NCBI RefSeq assembly: GCF_003289945.1
Contig: NZ_QMBP01000007.1
Location: 1 to 64,000, forward strand
DNA from: Mesorhizobium hawassense
Lineage (GTDB): Bacteria > Pseudomonadota > Alphaproteobacteria > Rhizobiales > Rhizobiaceae
DNA: 64,000 nt
Direction of reading: 5' to 3'
Below are positions 35,330 to 44,420 of the stretch, piece by piece. The translations under genes and the position numbers were made by a program. Position 1 is the first letter of the stretch, and each line of letters starts with the position of its first letter. A model generated the notes under the pieces. The model was given only the letters and a program-made list of their open reading frames with translations. It was not told where the DNA came from and did not search any database.

Positions 35330-35386
35330 CAGGGGAGACGGCAAGCCGCCTCCCCTGCATTCCTTACGCGAGCTTTGCAGCTCGCG
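35330..35386 (-). promoter_or_regulatory. Two tandem stem-loops between glpV and glpK
   Basis: First stem in transcription order: 35367-35374 with 35379-35386, a perfect eight-base-pair hairpin with a 4-base loop, 11 bases past the glpV stop. Second: 35330-35337 with 35350-35357, extended by inner CGGC/GCCG around an AA loop. Neither has a T run. Such hairpins after a binding-protein gene commonly stabilise the upstream mRNA and lower expression of the next gene. Confidence 0.65.
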
Positions 35387-35396
35387 TCGGGTTTTG

Positions 35397-37121
<1,725 letters not shown>

Positions 37122-37197
37122 GTGTCTCCTCCAGTTTTAGGTTGCAAGTGCGATCCGGGGCGGCCGCCAGCACGCGGCCGCTCCGACTATTCCCCCT

Positions 37198-37485
37198 CTA
37201 TACGTATCGGAACACGCCAACGGCGTAGATCACGGAGAGAGCGAGAGCCCACCACAGGTTAGGCCCAACCAGGCCCAGCCAAGCGAGATGGATGAAGGCG
37301 CTGCCGAGCAGCGAAACGAAGAGGCGGTCGCCGCGCGTCGTCTCGAAGCGCAGCACGCCGACGCGCGGATTGCCGCCGGGCGAAACATATTCCCAAACGC
37401 CCATGCCGACGAGCATCAGCGCGATGACGATGAAGAAGGCGGCCGTCGGCCACGTCCAAGCCATCCATGAGAAGTTGAGGTTCAT
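37198..37485 (-). CDS. glpU: Glycerol transport membrane protein GlpU (DUF2160)
   Basis: A 95-residue protein with three hydrophobic segments (TWPTAAFFIVIALMLVGMGVW, LFVSLLGSAFIHLAWLGLV, LWWALALSVIYAVGVF). This is the DUF2160 family, found only next to glycerol-type ABC transporters, and it corresponds to GlpU of the R. leguminosarum system. Its role is unknown; an accessory in the permease complex is usually proposed. It starts three bases after glpQ and is followed by 76 bases before glpV. Confidence 0.88.
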   Translation of the reverse strand: MNLNFSWMAWTWPTAAFFIVIALMLVGMGVWEYVSPGGNPRVGVLRFETTRGDRLFVSLLGSAFIHLAWLGLVGPNLWWALALSVIYAVGVFRYV

Positions 37486-37488
37486 GGC

Positions 37489-38397
37489 TTAGACCCTCCC
37501 CAGGGCGAAGCCCTTGGCGATATAGTTGCGGACGAACCAGATCACGAGTGCGCCGGGGATCAGCGTCAACACGCCGGCGGCGGCGAGCAGTCCCCAGTCC
37601 ATGCCGGCGGCCGACACGGTGCGGGTCATGGTGGCGGCGATCGGCTTAGCGTCTGTCGTGGTCAGCGTGCGCGCGATCAGCAGTTCCACCCACGAGAACA
37701 TGAAGCAGAAGAAGCAGGCGACGCCGATGCCGCTCGCGATCAGCGGCATGAAGATCTTCACGAAGAAGCGCGGGAAGGAATAGCCGTCGATATAGGCGGT
37801 CTCGTCGATCTCCTTCGGCACGCCCGACATGAAGCCTTCGAGTATCCACACCGCCAGCGGCACGTTGAACAGGCAGTGCGCCAGCGCCACCGCGATATGC
37901 GTGTCGATGAGGCCAAAGGCCGAATAGAGCTGGAAGAACGGCAGCGCGAACACCGCCGGCGGCGCCATGCGGTTGGTGAGCAGCCAGAAGAACAGGTGCT
38001 TATCGCCGAGGAAGCGGTAGCGCGAGAAGGCATAGGCCGCCGGCAGCGCCACCGCCACCGAGATCACCATGTTCATCACCACATAGGTGATCGAGTTGAT
38101 GTAGCCCGAATACCAGGACGCGTCGGTGAAGATGATCGTGTAATTGCGCAGCGTCGGCGCGTGCGGGTAGAGCGTCAGCGAGGAGATGATCTCCTGGTTG
38201 GTCTTGAAGCTCATGTTGATGAGCCAATAGATCGGTAAGAGAAGCACGATGATGTAGATCGTCGGCACGATCCACCACCAGCGCGATTCCTCGCCGCGGC
38301 GGCGCATCAGCTTCGCCACCTCGTCCTGCGACAGCGTGCTGCCCACTTCGGTGACCGCCGCCTCGCTCACGCGTGTCGTCTCGTTGGCGCCCGCCAT
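37489..38397 (-). CDS. glpQ: Glycerol ABC transporter permease GlpQ
   Basis: A 302-residue inner-membrane permease of the MalG type. After a 40-residue cytoplasmic head come six membrane segments. The EAA loop is visible as VPLAVWILEGFMSGVPKEIDETAYIDGYSFPRFF, which contacts an ATPase subunit. The chain ends FVRNYIAKGFALGRV. It pairs with GlpP to form the channel. The gene starts 3 bases after the glpP stop. Note that glpQ here follows the rhizobial ABC naming and is not the enterobacterial glycerophosphodiesterase. Confidence 0.92.
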   Translation of the reverse strand: MAGANETTRVSEAAVTEVGSTLSQDEVAKLMRRRGEESRWWWIVPTIYIIVLLLPIYWLINMSFKTNQEIISSLTLYPHAPTLRNYTIIFTDASWYSGYINSITYVVMNMVISVAVALPAAYAFSRYRFLGDKHLFFWLLTNRMAPPAVFALPFFQLYSAFGLIDTHIAVALAHCLFNVPLAVWILEGFMSGVPKEIDETAYIDGYSFPRFFVKIFMPLIASGIGVACFFCFMFSWVELLIARTLTTTDAKPIAATMTRTVSAAGMDWGLLAAAGVLTLIPGALVIWFVRNYIAKGFALGRV

Positions 38398-38400
38398 CTC

Positions 38401-39267
38401 TCAGCGCTCCGCGTCGTAGTTGGTCATCACGGTGTAGAACACCCACGACAACAACAGGATGATCAGGAAATAGACCAGCGACATGGCCGCCGCCGGTCCG
38501 AGGTCGAACTGGCCGAGCGCCGTCTTGACGAGATCGATCGACAGGAAGGTCGTCGAATTGCCGGGGCCGCCGCCGGTGACGACGAAGGGCTCGGTGTAGA
38601 TCATGAAACTGTCCATGAAGCGGAGCAGCACGGCAATCAGAAGCACGCGCTGCATCTTCGGCAGCTGGATGTAGCGGAACACCGCCCAGCGCGAGGCGCC
38701 GTCGATCTTGGCCGCCTGGTAGAAGGCGTCGGGAATCGAGACCAGGCCGGCATAGCAAAGCAGCACGACCAGGCTGGTCCAGTGCCAGACATCCATGATG
38801 ATGACGGTGATCCAGGCGTCGAACGGGTCCTGGACGTAGTTGTAGTCGATGCCCAGCGCGTTGACGTAGTAGCCGAGCAGGCCGATGTCGTTGCGGCCGA
38901 AGACCTGCCAGATGGTGCCGACGACGTTCCATGGAACCAGCAGCGGCAGCGCCATCAGCACCAGGCAGACCGGCACGCCCCAGCCCTTTTTCGGCATGTT
39001 GAGCGCGATGAAGATGCCGAGCGGCACTTCGATCGCCAGGATGATGAAGGAGAAGATCAGGTTGCGCACCATCGCTTCCCAGAACCGGCTGGAATGCAGC
39101 AGGTCCTCGAACCACTCGGTTCCCGCCCAGAAGAAGACGTTGTTGCCGAACGTATCCTGCACCGAATAGTTGACGACGGTCATCAGCGGGATAACGGCCG
39201 AGAACGCCACCAGCACCAGCACCGGCAGGACAAGGAACCAGGCCTTGTTGTTCCAGGTCTTGTCCAT
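38401..39267 (-). CDS. glpP: Glycerol ABC transporter permease GlpP
   Basis: A 288-residue MalF-like permease with six membrane segments, starting MDKTWNNKAWFLVLPVLVLV. The EAA loop lies in IPDAFYQAAKIDGASRWAVFRYIQLP. The periplasmic loop after the first segment contains SVQDTFGNNVFFWAGTEW. It works with GlpQ. Its ATG directly abuts the TAG stop of glpT, so the ATPase and permease genes are translated in tandem. Confidence 0.92.
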   Translation of the reverse strand: MDKTWNNKAWFLVLPVLVLVAFSAVIPLMTVVNYSVQDTFGNNVFFWAGTEWFEDLLHSSRFWEAMVRNLIFSFIILAIEVPLGIFIALNMPKKGWGVPVCLVLMALPLLVPWNVVGTIWQVFGRNDIGLLGYYVNALGIDYNYVQDPFDAWITVIIMDVWHWTSLVVLLCYAGLVSIPDAFYQAAKIDGASRWAVFRYIQLPKMQRVLLIAVLLRFMDSFMIYTEPFVVTGGGPGNSTTFLSIDLVKTALGQFDLGPAAAMSLVYFLIILLLSWVFYTVMTNYDAER

Positions 39268-40335
39268 CTATGCCCCCATCTCGACGCGCCAGGAATCGGC
39301 ATAGATGTTGATGCCCGCTGGATCGAAGCGGACTTTCGGCTCGGCCGGGACTTCGTCGTCCTCGCCGATGACGGCCGCGATCTCCTTGCCCTCGAGATTG
39401 GCGCGCACGACCTTGTGGCGGCCGACGTCCTCGACCTTGCTGACCTGCACCGCCATGCCGTCGCGGCCAAGCCGCACATATTCGGGACGAATACCGAGTT
39501 CGAGGGCGCCTTTATCGGCCTTGGGCACGCCGGGCAGTTCGATGCGCTGCGCACCGAGCTTCGCAGTCTTGCCTTCGAGCGCAACCGGCAGCACGTTCAT
39601 GCCCGGCGAGCCGATGAAATAGCCGACGAAAGTATGGCGCGGCCGCTCGAAGAGTTCAGCCGGCGTGCCGATCTGGACGATGCCGCCATCGAACATCACC
39701 ACCACCTGGTCGGCGAAAGTCAGCGCCTCGGTCTGGTCGTGCGTGACATAGACCATGGTGTAGCCGAAGCGGCGATGCAGCTGCTTCAACTGCGAGCGCA
39801 GCACCCACTTCATATGCGGATCGATGACGGTGAGCGGCTCGTCGAACAGGATGGCGTTGACGTCCGAGCGCACCAGGCCGCGCCCGAGCGAAATCTTCTG
39901 CTTCTGGTCGGCGGTGAGACCGCGCGCCTTCTTCTTCGCCAGTCCGGCGAGATCGATCATGTCGAGCGTCTCGCGCACCTTGCGGTCGACATCGGTTTCC
40001 GGCACGCGGCGATTGCGCAGCGGAAAGGCCAGATTGTCGTAGACGGTCATCGTGTCGTAGATGACCGGGAACTGGAACACCTGCGCAATGTTGCGCTCCT
40101 GCGTCGACAGGTTGGTGACGTCGCGGCCGTTGAACAGCAACTGGCCATGCGAGGGATGCAGCAATCCCGAGATGATGTTGAGCAAGGTGGTCTTGCCGCA
40201 GCCAGACGGCCCGAGCAGCGCGTAGGCCCCGCCATCCTGGAAGGTGTGATGCACCTCCTTCAGCGCGAAATCGGAATCCTTCTGCGGGTTGGGCAGGTAG
40301 GAATGGCGGATGTGGTTGACGTCGATGCGCGCCAT
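39268..40335 (-). CDS. glpT: Glycerol ABC transporter ATP-binding protein GlpT
   Basis: A 355-residue ATPase of the MalK/UgpC group with a C-terminal TOBE regulatory domain. Walker A GPSGCGKT is at 42-49, the Q loop is QFPVIY, Walker B is AILFDE and the H loop is YVTHDQTEA with H199. The ABC signature, normally LSGGQ, is L140-T-A-D-Q144 (ARGLTADQKQK), so this subunit supplies a weak signature to the opposite site. Name follows the rhizobial system; it is not the glycerol-3-phosphate antiporter. Ten bases separate it from glpS. Confidence 0.92.
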   Translation of the reverse strand: MARIDVNHIRHSYLPNPQKDSDFALKEVHHTFQDGGAYALLGPSGCGKTTLLNIISGLLHPSHGQLLFNGRDVTNLSTQERNIAQVFQFPVIYDTMTVYDNLAFPLRNRRVPETDVDRKVRETLDMIDLAGLAKKKARGLTADQKQKISLGRGLVRSDVNAILFDEPLTVIDPHMKWVLRSQLKQLHRRFGYTMVYVTHDQTEALTFADQVVVMFDGGIVQIGTPAELFERPRHTFVGYFIGSPGMNVLPVALEGKTAKLGAQRIELPGVPKADKGALELGIRPEYVRLGRDGMAVQVSKVEDVGRHKVVRANLEGKEIAAVIGEDDEVPAEPKVRFDPAGINIYADSWRVEMGA

Positions 40336-40345
40336 CGCTTGCTCC

Positions 40346-41428
40346 TCAGGCCGCCAGCTTCGACGCCGTCACGGCGCGGCCGTTCTGGTCGAAAACCATG
40401 ATGTGGCGTGGGTCGATGAACACCTCGACCTCGTCGTCTGTCTCGAAGTCGAGGATGCCATGCGCAAGCATCACCCAGCGCGCATCGGCGAAGTCGAGAT
40501 GGACGAAGCTTTCCGAGCCGGTGATCTCGGTGATGGTGACCTTGGCCCGCACCGGCACGGCGCTGGCATTCGGCCGTTCCAGCGACAGATGATGCGGCTG
40601 GAAGCCGATCGTGTAGCTCGCATCCGGGATGCCGTTGAGCTCCGGCGGCACCGGCAGCTTGACGCCACCTTCGAGCAGGAAATCCGAGCCCTTCTTGGAG
40701 AGCACGATTGTGTTGAGCGGCGGATCGGCAAACGTCCTTGCCGTAACCAGGTCGACCGGCTTGCGGAAGACCTCGACGGTCGGGCCGAATTGCGTGACGC
40801 GGCCTTGCGACAGCGTCGCCGTATTGCCACCCAAAAGCAGCGCTTCGTGCGGCTCCGTTGTGGCGTAGACGAAGATGGTGCCGGCGGCGGCAAAGATCTT
40901 CGGCAATTCGGCGCGCAATTCCTCGCGCAGCTTATAGTCGAGATTGGCTAAAGGCTCGTCGAGCAGCACCAGGCTGGCATTCTTGACGATGGCGCGGGCA
41001 AGCGCGGTGCGCTGCTGCTGGCCGCCGGACAAATTGAGTGGCGTGCGGTCGAGGTAGGGCGTCAGCTTCAAAAGCGCCGCCGCGTTGCGCACTTCCTTGT
41101 CGATCTTAGCCTGCTCGACGCCGGCCACCCGAAGCGGCGAGGCGATGTTCTCATAGACCGTCATCGCCGGGTAATTGATGAACTGCTGGTAGACCATGGC
41201 GACGTTGCGCTTCTGCACCTTCTGTCCGGTCACGTCCTTGCCGTCGAACCAGACCGAGCCGGAAGTCGGCGTATCGAGCCCCGCCATCAGCCGCATCAGG
41301 CTGGTTTTGCCGGAAAGCGTGGGTCCCAGCAGAACGTTTAGCGAGCCATGCTGAAGCGTCAGCGACACGTCGCGGATGTGCTCCTGCGCGCCGACCGTCT
41401 TCGTCACGTTCCTCAGTTCCAGCATCAC
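40346..41428 (-). CDS. glpS: Glycerol ABC transporter ATP-binding protein GlpS
   Basis: A 360-residue ATPase with a TOBE tail, partner of GlpT. Walker A is GPTLSGKT (35-42, Leu-Ser where Ser-Gly-Cys is usual), the signature LSGGQ is intact at 133-137, and Walker B is LVLLDE. The switch His of the H loop (normally VTHDxxEA) is T191 (YATTEPHEA). With GlpT's degraded signature this predicts one canonical and one degenerate ATP site in the heterodimer. It follows glpD by 35 bases. Confidence 0.92.
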   Translation of the reverse strand: MMLELRNVTKTVGAQEHIRDVSLTLQHGSLNVLLGPTLSGKTSLMRLMAGLDTPTSGSVWFDGKDVTGQKVQKRNVAMVYQQFINYPAMTVYENIASPLRVAGVEQAKIDKEVRNAAALLKLTPYLDRTPLNLSGGQQQRTALARAIVKNASLVLLDEPLANLDYKLREELRAELPKIFAAAGTIFVYATTEPHEALLLGGNTATLSQGRVTQFGPTVEVFRKPVDLVTARTFADPPLNTIVLSKKGSDFLLEGGVKLPVPPELNGIPDASYTIGFQPHHLSLERPNASAVPVRAKVTITEITGSESFVHLDFADARWVMLAHGILDFETDDEVEVFIDPRHIMVFDQNGRAVTASKLAA

Positions 41429-41463
41429 GCCTCCTCCCAGGCCTTGCGCATCAGCGGTCTAAC

Positions 41464-42990
41464 CTATTCCGCCGCCGCGACATGGCGGCTGCTCAGTCCG
41501 CGCATGAATTCCTCCAGCGCCGCCGTCTGCTCGCGGCTGAAATGCAGGCCGCGCTTGGTGCGGCGCCATAACACATCCTCGGCAGTGACCGCCCATTCGT
41601 TCTCGACCAGATAACGGACTTCCGCCTCGAAAAGATCGGCGCCGAAATTGCGGCCAAGATCGGCATTCGACTTGGCAAGCCCGAGCAGCTTTTCCGCGCG
41701 CGTGCCGTAAAGCCGGGTGAACCGGCGCGCCAGCCGCTGATCGAGGAACGGATAGGTTTTCTTTAGCCTGGCGACCTGGGCATCGAAGCCCGTCGCCGGA
41801 AAATCGCCGCCCGGCAGCGGCGCGTCATGCGTCCACGGCTTGCCGCGCTTGCCGAGAAAACCTTCGATCTTTTCCAGCATCGATTCCGCCAGCCGGCGAA
41901 AAGTCGTGATCTTGCCGCCGAAGGCGTTGACCAAGGGGGCTGTGCCCTCACCGCCATCGGCCTTCAGCACGTAGTCGCGCGTCGCCTCCTGCGCCTTCGA
42001 GGCGCCGTCGTCATAGAGCGGGCGCACCGCCGAATAGGTCCAGACGATGTCGGAGCGCTTGACGGGTTGCGCGAAATATTCGCTTGCGGCGGCGCACAAA
42101 TAATCGATCTCCGTGTCGGAGATCTTCACCTGATGCGGATCGCCGGGATAGTCGCGGTCGGTGGTGCCGATCAGCGTGAATTCTTCCTCGTAGGGAATGG
42201 CGAAGATGATGCGGCCATCCTTGTTCTGGAAGAAATAGGCGCGCGGATCGTCGAACTTCTTGGCGATGACGATGTGACTGCCCTGCACGAGGCGGACATT
42301 GTGGACTTCGTTCTGGCCGACGGCGGTCTGCAGCACATGATCGACCCAAGGCCCCGCGGCGTTGACCAAAAGCCGGGCGCGAACCTCTTCGGTTTCGCCG
42401 GTGAGCACATTCTGCACCCTGACGGTCCAGGTCGAACCGTCGCGGCGCGCACTGACGACCTTGGTGCGGGTGCGGATAATGGCGCCCCGGTCGGCGGCGT
42501 CACGGGCGTTCAGCGCCACCAGGCGCGCGTCGTTGACCCAACCGTCGGAATATTCGAAAGCCTTGCGGAACAATGGCTTCAACGGCTTGCCGGCAGGATC
42601 GTTGGCCATGTCGAGCGTTTTCGTCGCCGGCAGCAGCTTTCGCCCGCCGATATGGTCGTAGAGGAACAGCCCGAGCCGGATCAGCCAGGCGGGTCTCAGG
42701 CCCTTGGCGTAGGGCAGCACGAAGCGCATCGGCCAGATGATGTGCGGCGCGTTCTTCCACAGAACCTCGCGCTCCATCAGCGCTTCGCGCACCAGCCGGA
42801 ACTCGTAGAATTCGAGATAGCGCAGGCCGCCATGGATGAGCTTGGTCGAGCCAGACGAGGTTCCGCTGGCGAGATCATTCATCTCGGCCAGGAAAACCGA
42901 AAATCCGCGGCCAACGGCGTCGCGAGCTATGCCGCAGCCATTGATGCCGCCGCCGATGACGAAAATGTCATGGATCGGAGATGCGTCCAA
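41464..42990 (-). CDS. glpD: Glycerol-3-phosphate dehydrogenase (FAD-dependent)
   Basis: A 508-residue membrane-associated flavoenzyme oxidising sn-glycerol-3-phosphate to dihydroxyacetone phosphate and passing electrons to the quinone pool. The FAD-binding motif is DIFVIGGGINGCGIARDAVGRG at the N-terminus. Substrate-region blocks are LASGTSSGSTKLIHGGLRYLE and IFAIPYEEEFTLIGTTDRDY, then NAFGGKITTFRRLAE. The start is TTG: in-frame TTG codons occur at 43002 and 42990. The second, preceded by GGAGGA at five to six bases and giving (M)DASPIHDIFV, was chosen. First gene of the glp structural operon. Confidence 0.95.
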   Translation of the reverse strand: MDASPIHDIFVIGGGINGCGIARDAVGRGFSVFLAEMNDLASGTSSGSTKLIHGGLRYLEFYEFRLVREALMEREVLWKNAPHIIWPMRFVLPYAKGLRPAWLIRLGLFLYDHIGGRKLLPATKTLDMANDPAGKPLKPLFRKAFEYSDGWVNDARLVALNARDAADRGAIIRTRTKVVSARRDGSTWTVRVQNVLTGETEEVRARLLVNAAGPWVDHVLQTAVGQNEVHNVRLVQGSHIVIAKKFDDPRAYFFQNKDGRIIFAIPYEEEFTLIGTTDRDYPGDPHQVKISDTEIDYLCAAASEYFAQPVKRSDIVWTYSAVRPLYDDGASKAQEATRDYVLKADGGEGTAPLVNAFGGKITTFRRLAESMLEKIEGFLGKRGKPWTHDAPLPGGDFPATGFDAQVARLKKTYPFLDQRLARRFTRLYGTRAEKLLGLAKSNADLGRNFGADLFEAEVRYLVENEWAVTAEDVLWRRTKRGLHFSREQTAALEEFMRGLSSRHVAAAE

Positions 42991-43052
42991 AATTTCCTCC
43001 AACGATTTCGCATTGCACCATTTTTGTGTTTTACGAAACCGTGGTGGAATTA

Positions 43053-43082
43053 TTTCGAACTAAAAGCGAATGTCAAACGAAA
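43053..43082. promoter_or_regulatory. Putative GlpR-responsive promoter region of glpD
   Basis: Within the 125 bases between glpR and glpD lie TTTCG (43053-43057) and CGAAA (43078-43082), plus GTTTTACGAAA at 43028-43038. These repeat the TTTCGTTT-type half-sites of the perfect palindrome upstream of glpR. TTCG half-sites are also the core of the E. coli GlpR operator. Exact operator boundaries are uncertain. Confidence 0.45.
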
Positions 43083-43115
43083 TATCACGGCTGCGTGAAA
43101 CAGCCATGATAGAGC

Positions 43116-43883
43116 CTATTCGAGCGCTGTCTCGATCAGCCGGACCTCGGTCTCCTCGCAAATCCGGCGGATCGACGGGATCTCGCAGCGATCGGTGATG
43201 AAGGTATTCACCTGCGAAAGATGGCCGATCCGGACCGGCGCCGTACGCTCGAACTTGGTCCGATCGGAGACCAGAATCACATGACGGGCATTGGCGATGA
43301 TGGCCTGCGCCACCTTCACCTCGCGGAAATCGAAATCGAGCAGCGCGCCGTCATGGTCGATCGCCGAGGCGCCGATGACGGCGTAATCGACCTTGAACTG
43401 GCGGATGAAATCGACGGCCGCCTCGCCGACGATGCCGCCGTCGGAACCGCGCACGACGCCGCCGGCGATCACCACTTCTATCGAAGGATAGATGCGCATC
43501 CTGTTGGCAACATTGATATTATTGGTAATGACCATAAGCCCGTTGTGGTCGAGCAGCGACTTGCTGACGGCCTCGGTGGTGGTGCCGATATTGATGAACA
43601 GCGAGGCATTGTCCGGGATCAGCCGCGCCGCCGCGCTGCCGATCGCCTCCTTCTCGTCGGCGGCAATCTTGCGCCGCGCCTCATACTCCATGTTCTCGAT
43701 GCCGGACGGAAACAGCGCGCCGCCATGGATGCGGGTGAGCAAGCGCTGATCGCATAGATCGTTGAGGTCCTTGCGGATGGTCTGCGGCGTCACATTGAAA
43801 TGCGTCGCTAGGTCATCGACCAGAACCCTGCCATGGTCTTTCGCCATCTGGATGATTTCGGCATGGCGTGGCGAAAGAAACAT
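43116..43883 (-). CDS. glpR: DeoR-family transcriptional regulator GlpR
   Basis: A 255-residue DeoR-type repressor. The N-terminal winged helix-turn-helix is LVDDLATHFNVTPQTIRKDLNDL with the family wing LTRIHGGA. The C-terminal sugar-phosphate-binding domain contains LFINIGTTTEAVSKSL, VVIAGGVVRGSDGGIVG and LVSDRTKFERTAPVRIG. In related systems glycerol-3-phosphate is the inducer. It lies directly upstream of the glp operon on the same strand and has an inverted repeat 17-49 bases before its ATG, so autoregulation is likely. Confidence 0.93.
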   Translation of the reverse strand: MFLSPRHAEIIQMAKDHGRVLVDDLATHFNVTPQTIRKDLNDLCDQRLLTRIHGGALFPSGIENMEYEARRKIAADEKEAIGSAAARLIPDNASLFINIGTTTEAVSKSLLDHNGLMVITNNINVANRMRIYPSIEVVIAGGVVRGSDGGIVGEAAVDFIRQFKVDYAVIGASAIDHDGALLDFDFREVKVAQAIIANARHVILVSDRTKFERTAPVRIGHLSQVNTFITDRCEIPSIRRICEETEVRLIETALE

Positions 43884-43899
43884 CGCGCGTTCTCCCCGT

Positions 43900-43932
43900 T
43901 TTCGTTTTTCCCCTCTATACGGGAAAACGAAA
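43900..43932. promoter_or_regulatory. Inverted repeat operator upstream of glpR
   Basis: TTTCGTTTTTCCC (43900-43912) faces GGGAAAACGAAA (43921-43932) with an eight-base spacer. One extra T in the left arm is the only difference. The position, 17-49 bases before the glpR ATG, and the TTTCG half-sites suggest autorepression by GlpR. Regulator identity is inference. Confidence 0.6.
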
Positions 43933-43986
43933 GCAGTGAAAAGGCAAGCGGCCGGCTAATGAAATCAGGTCGGTCGCAAGCAAATA

Positions 43987-44388
43987 TCAGACGCGCTCCG
44001 CCACCTTGCGTTCGACGGAAACAGCCTTGCCCGGTGAGCGGATCATCAGAAATTTGCCCGACCAGTTCCCGCGGATGCGCCAGATTCCTTCGATCTCGGT
44101 GGCGTCGCCGTTCAGGCGTCCGCTATAGTCGATCGGCTGCGCGTTCGATCCGGCATTGGTGTAGGTCTTGACGAAAACAACCATCCTGCCGTCGCGCTGT
44201 CCCTCCAAGCTCGCATAGCGCAAGGCGCTGGTAGCCGGCCCGGCCGGTTCATGCGTCGTTCCCGTCAAAGCGGATGCGGTCTCGAAAAGCGTCGCGACAA
44301 AAGACACCGGCGCCAGATCGCGCGGATAGAAATAGCGGCCATGCCAGACGCCGGTCAGGTTTTGCGCTATCACGCCGCGGTCGGTCAC
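43987..44388 (-). CDS. Conserved hypothetical protein
   Basis: A 133-residue protein starting at a GTG (MTDRGVIAQNLTGVWHGRYFYP). Repeated short beta-type segments follow: SFVATLFETASALTGTTHEP, RDGRMVVFVKTYTNAG, IDYSGRLNGDATEIEGIW and GNWSGKFLMIRSPG. The pattern (GxW..G.Y, FxATL, YxG.......I.G.W.I) suggests a small beta-barrel such as a lipocalin-like fold. No signal peptide and no known function. It begins 32 bases after the decarboxylase gene and is probably co-transcribed with it. Confidence 0.7.
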   Translation of the reverse strand: MTDRGVIAQNLTGVWHGRYFYPRDLAPVSFVATLFETASALTGTTHEPAGPATSALRYASLEGQRDGRMVVFVKTYTNAGSNAQPIDYSGRLNGDATEIEGIWRIRGNWSGKFLMIRSPGKAVSVERKVAERV

Positions 44389-44420
44389 GATCTTCCCCCG
44401 GCCGCGTTTTGGCAGCTATC

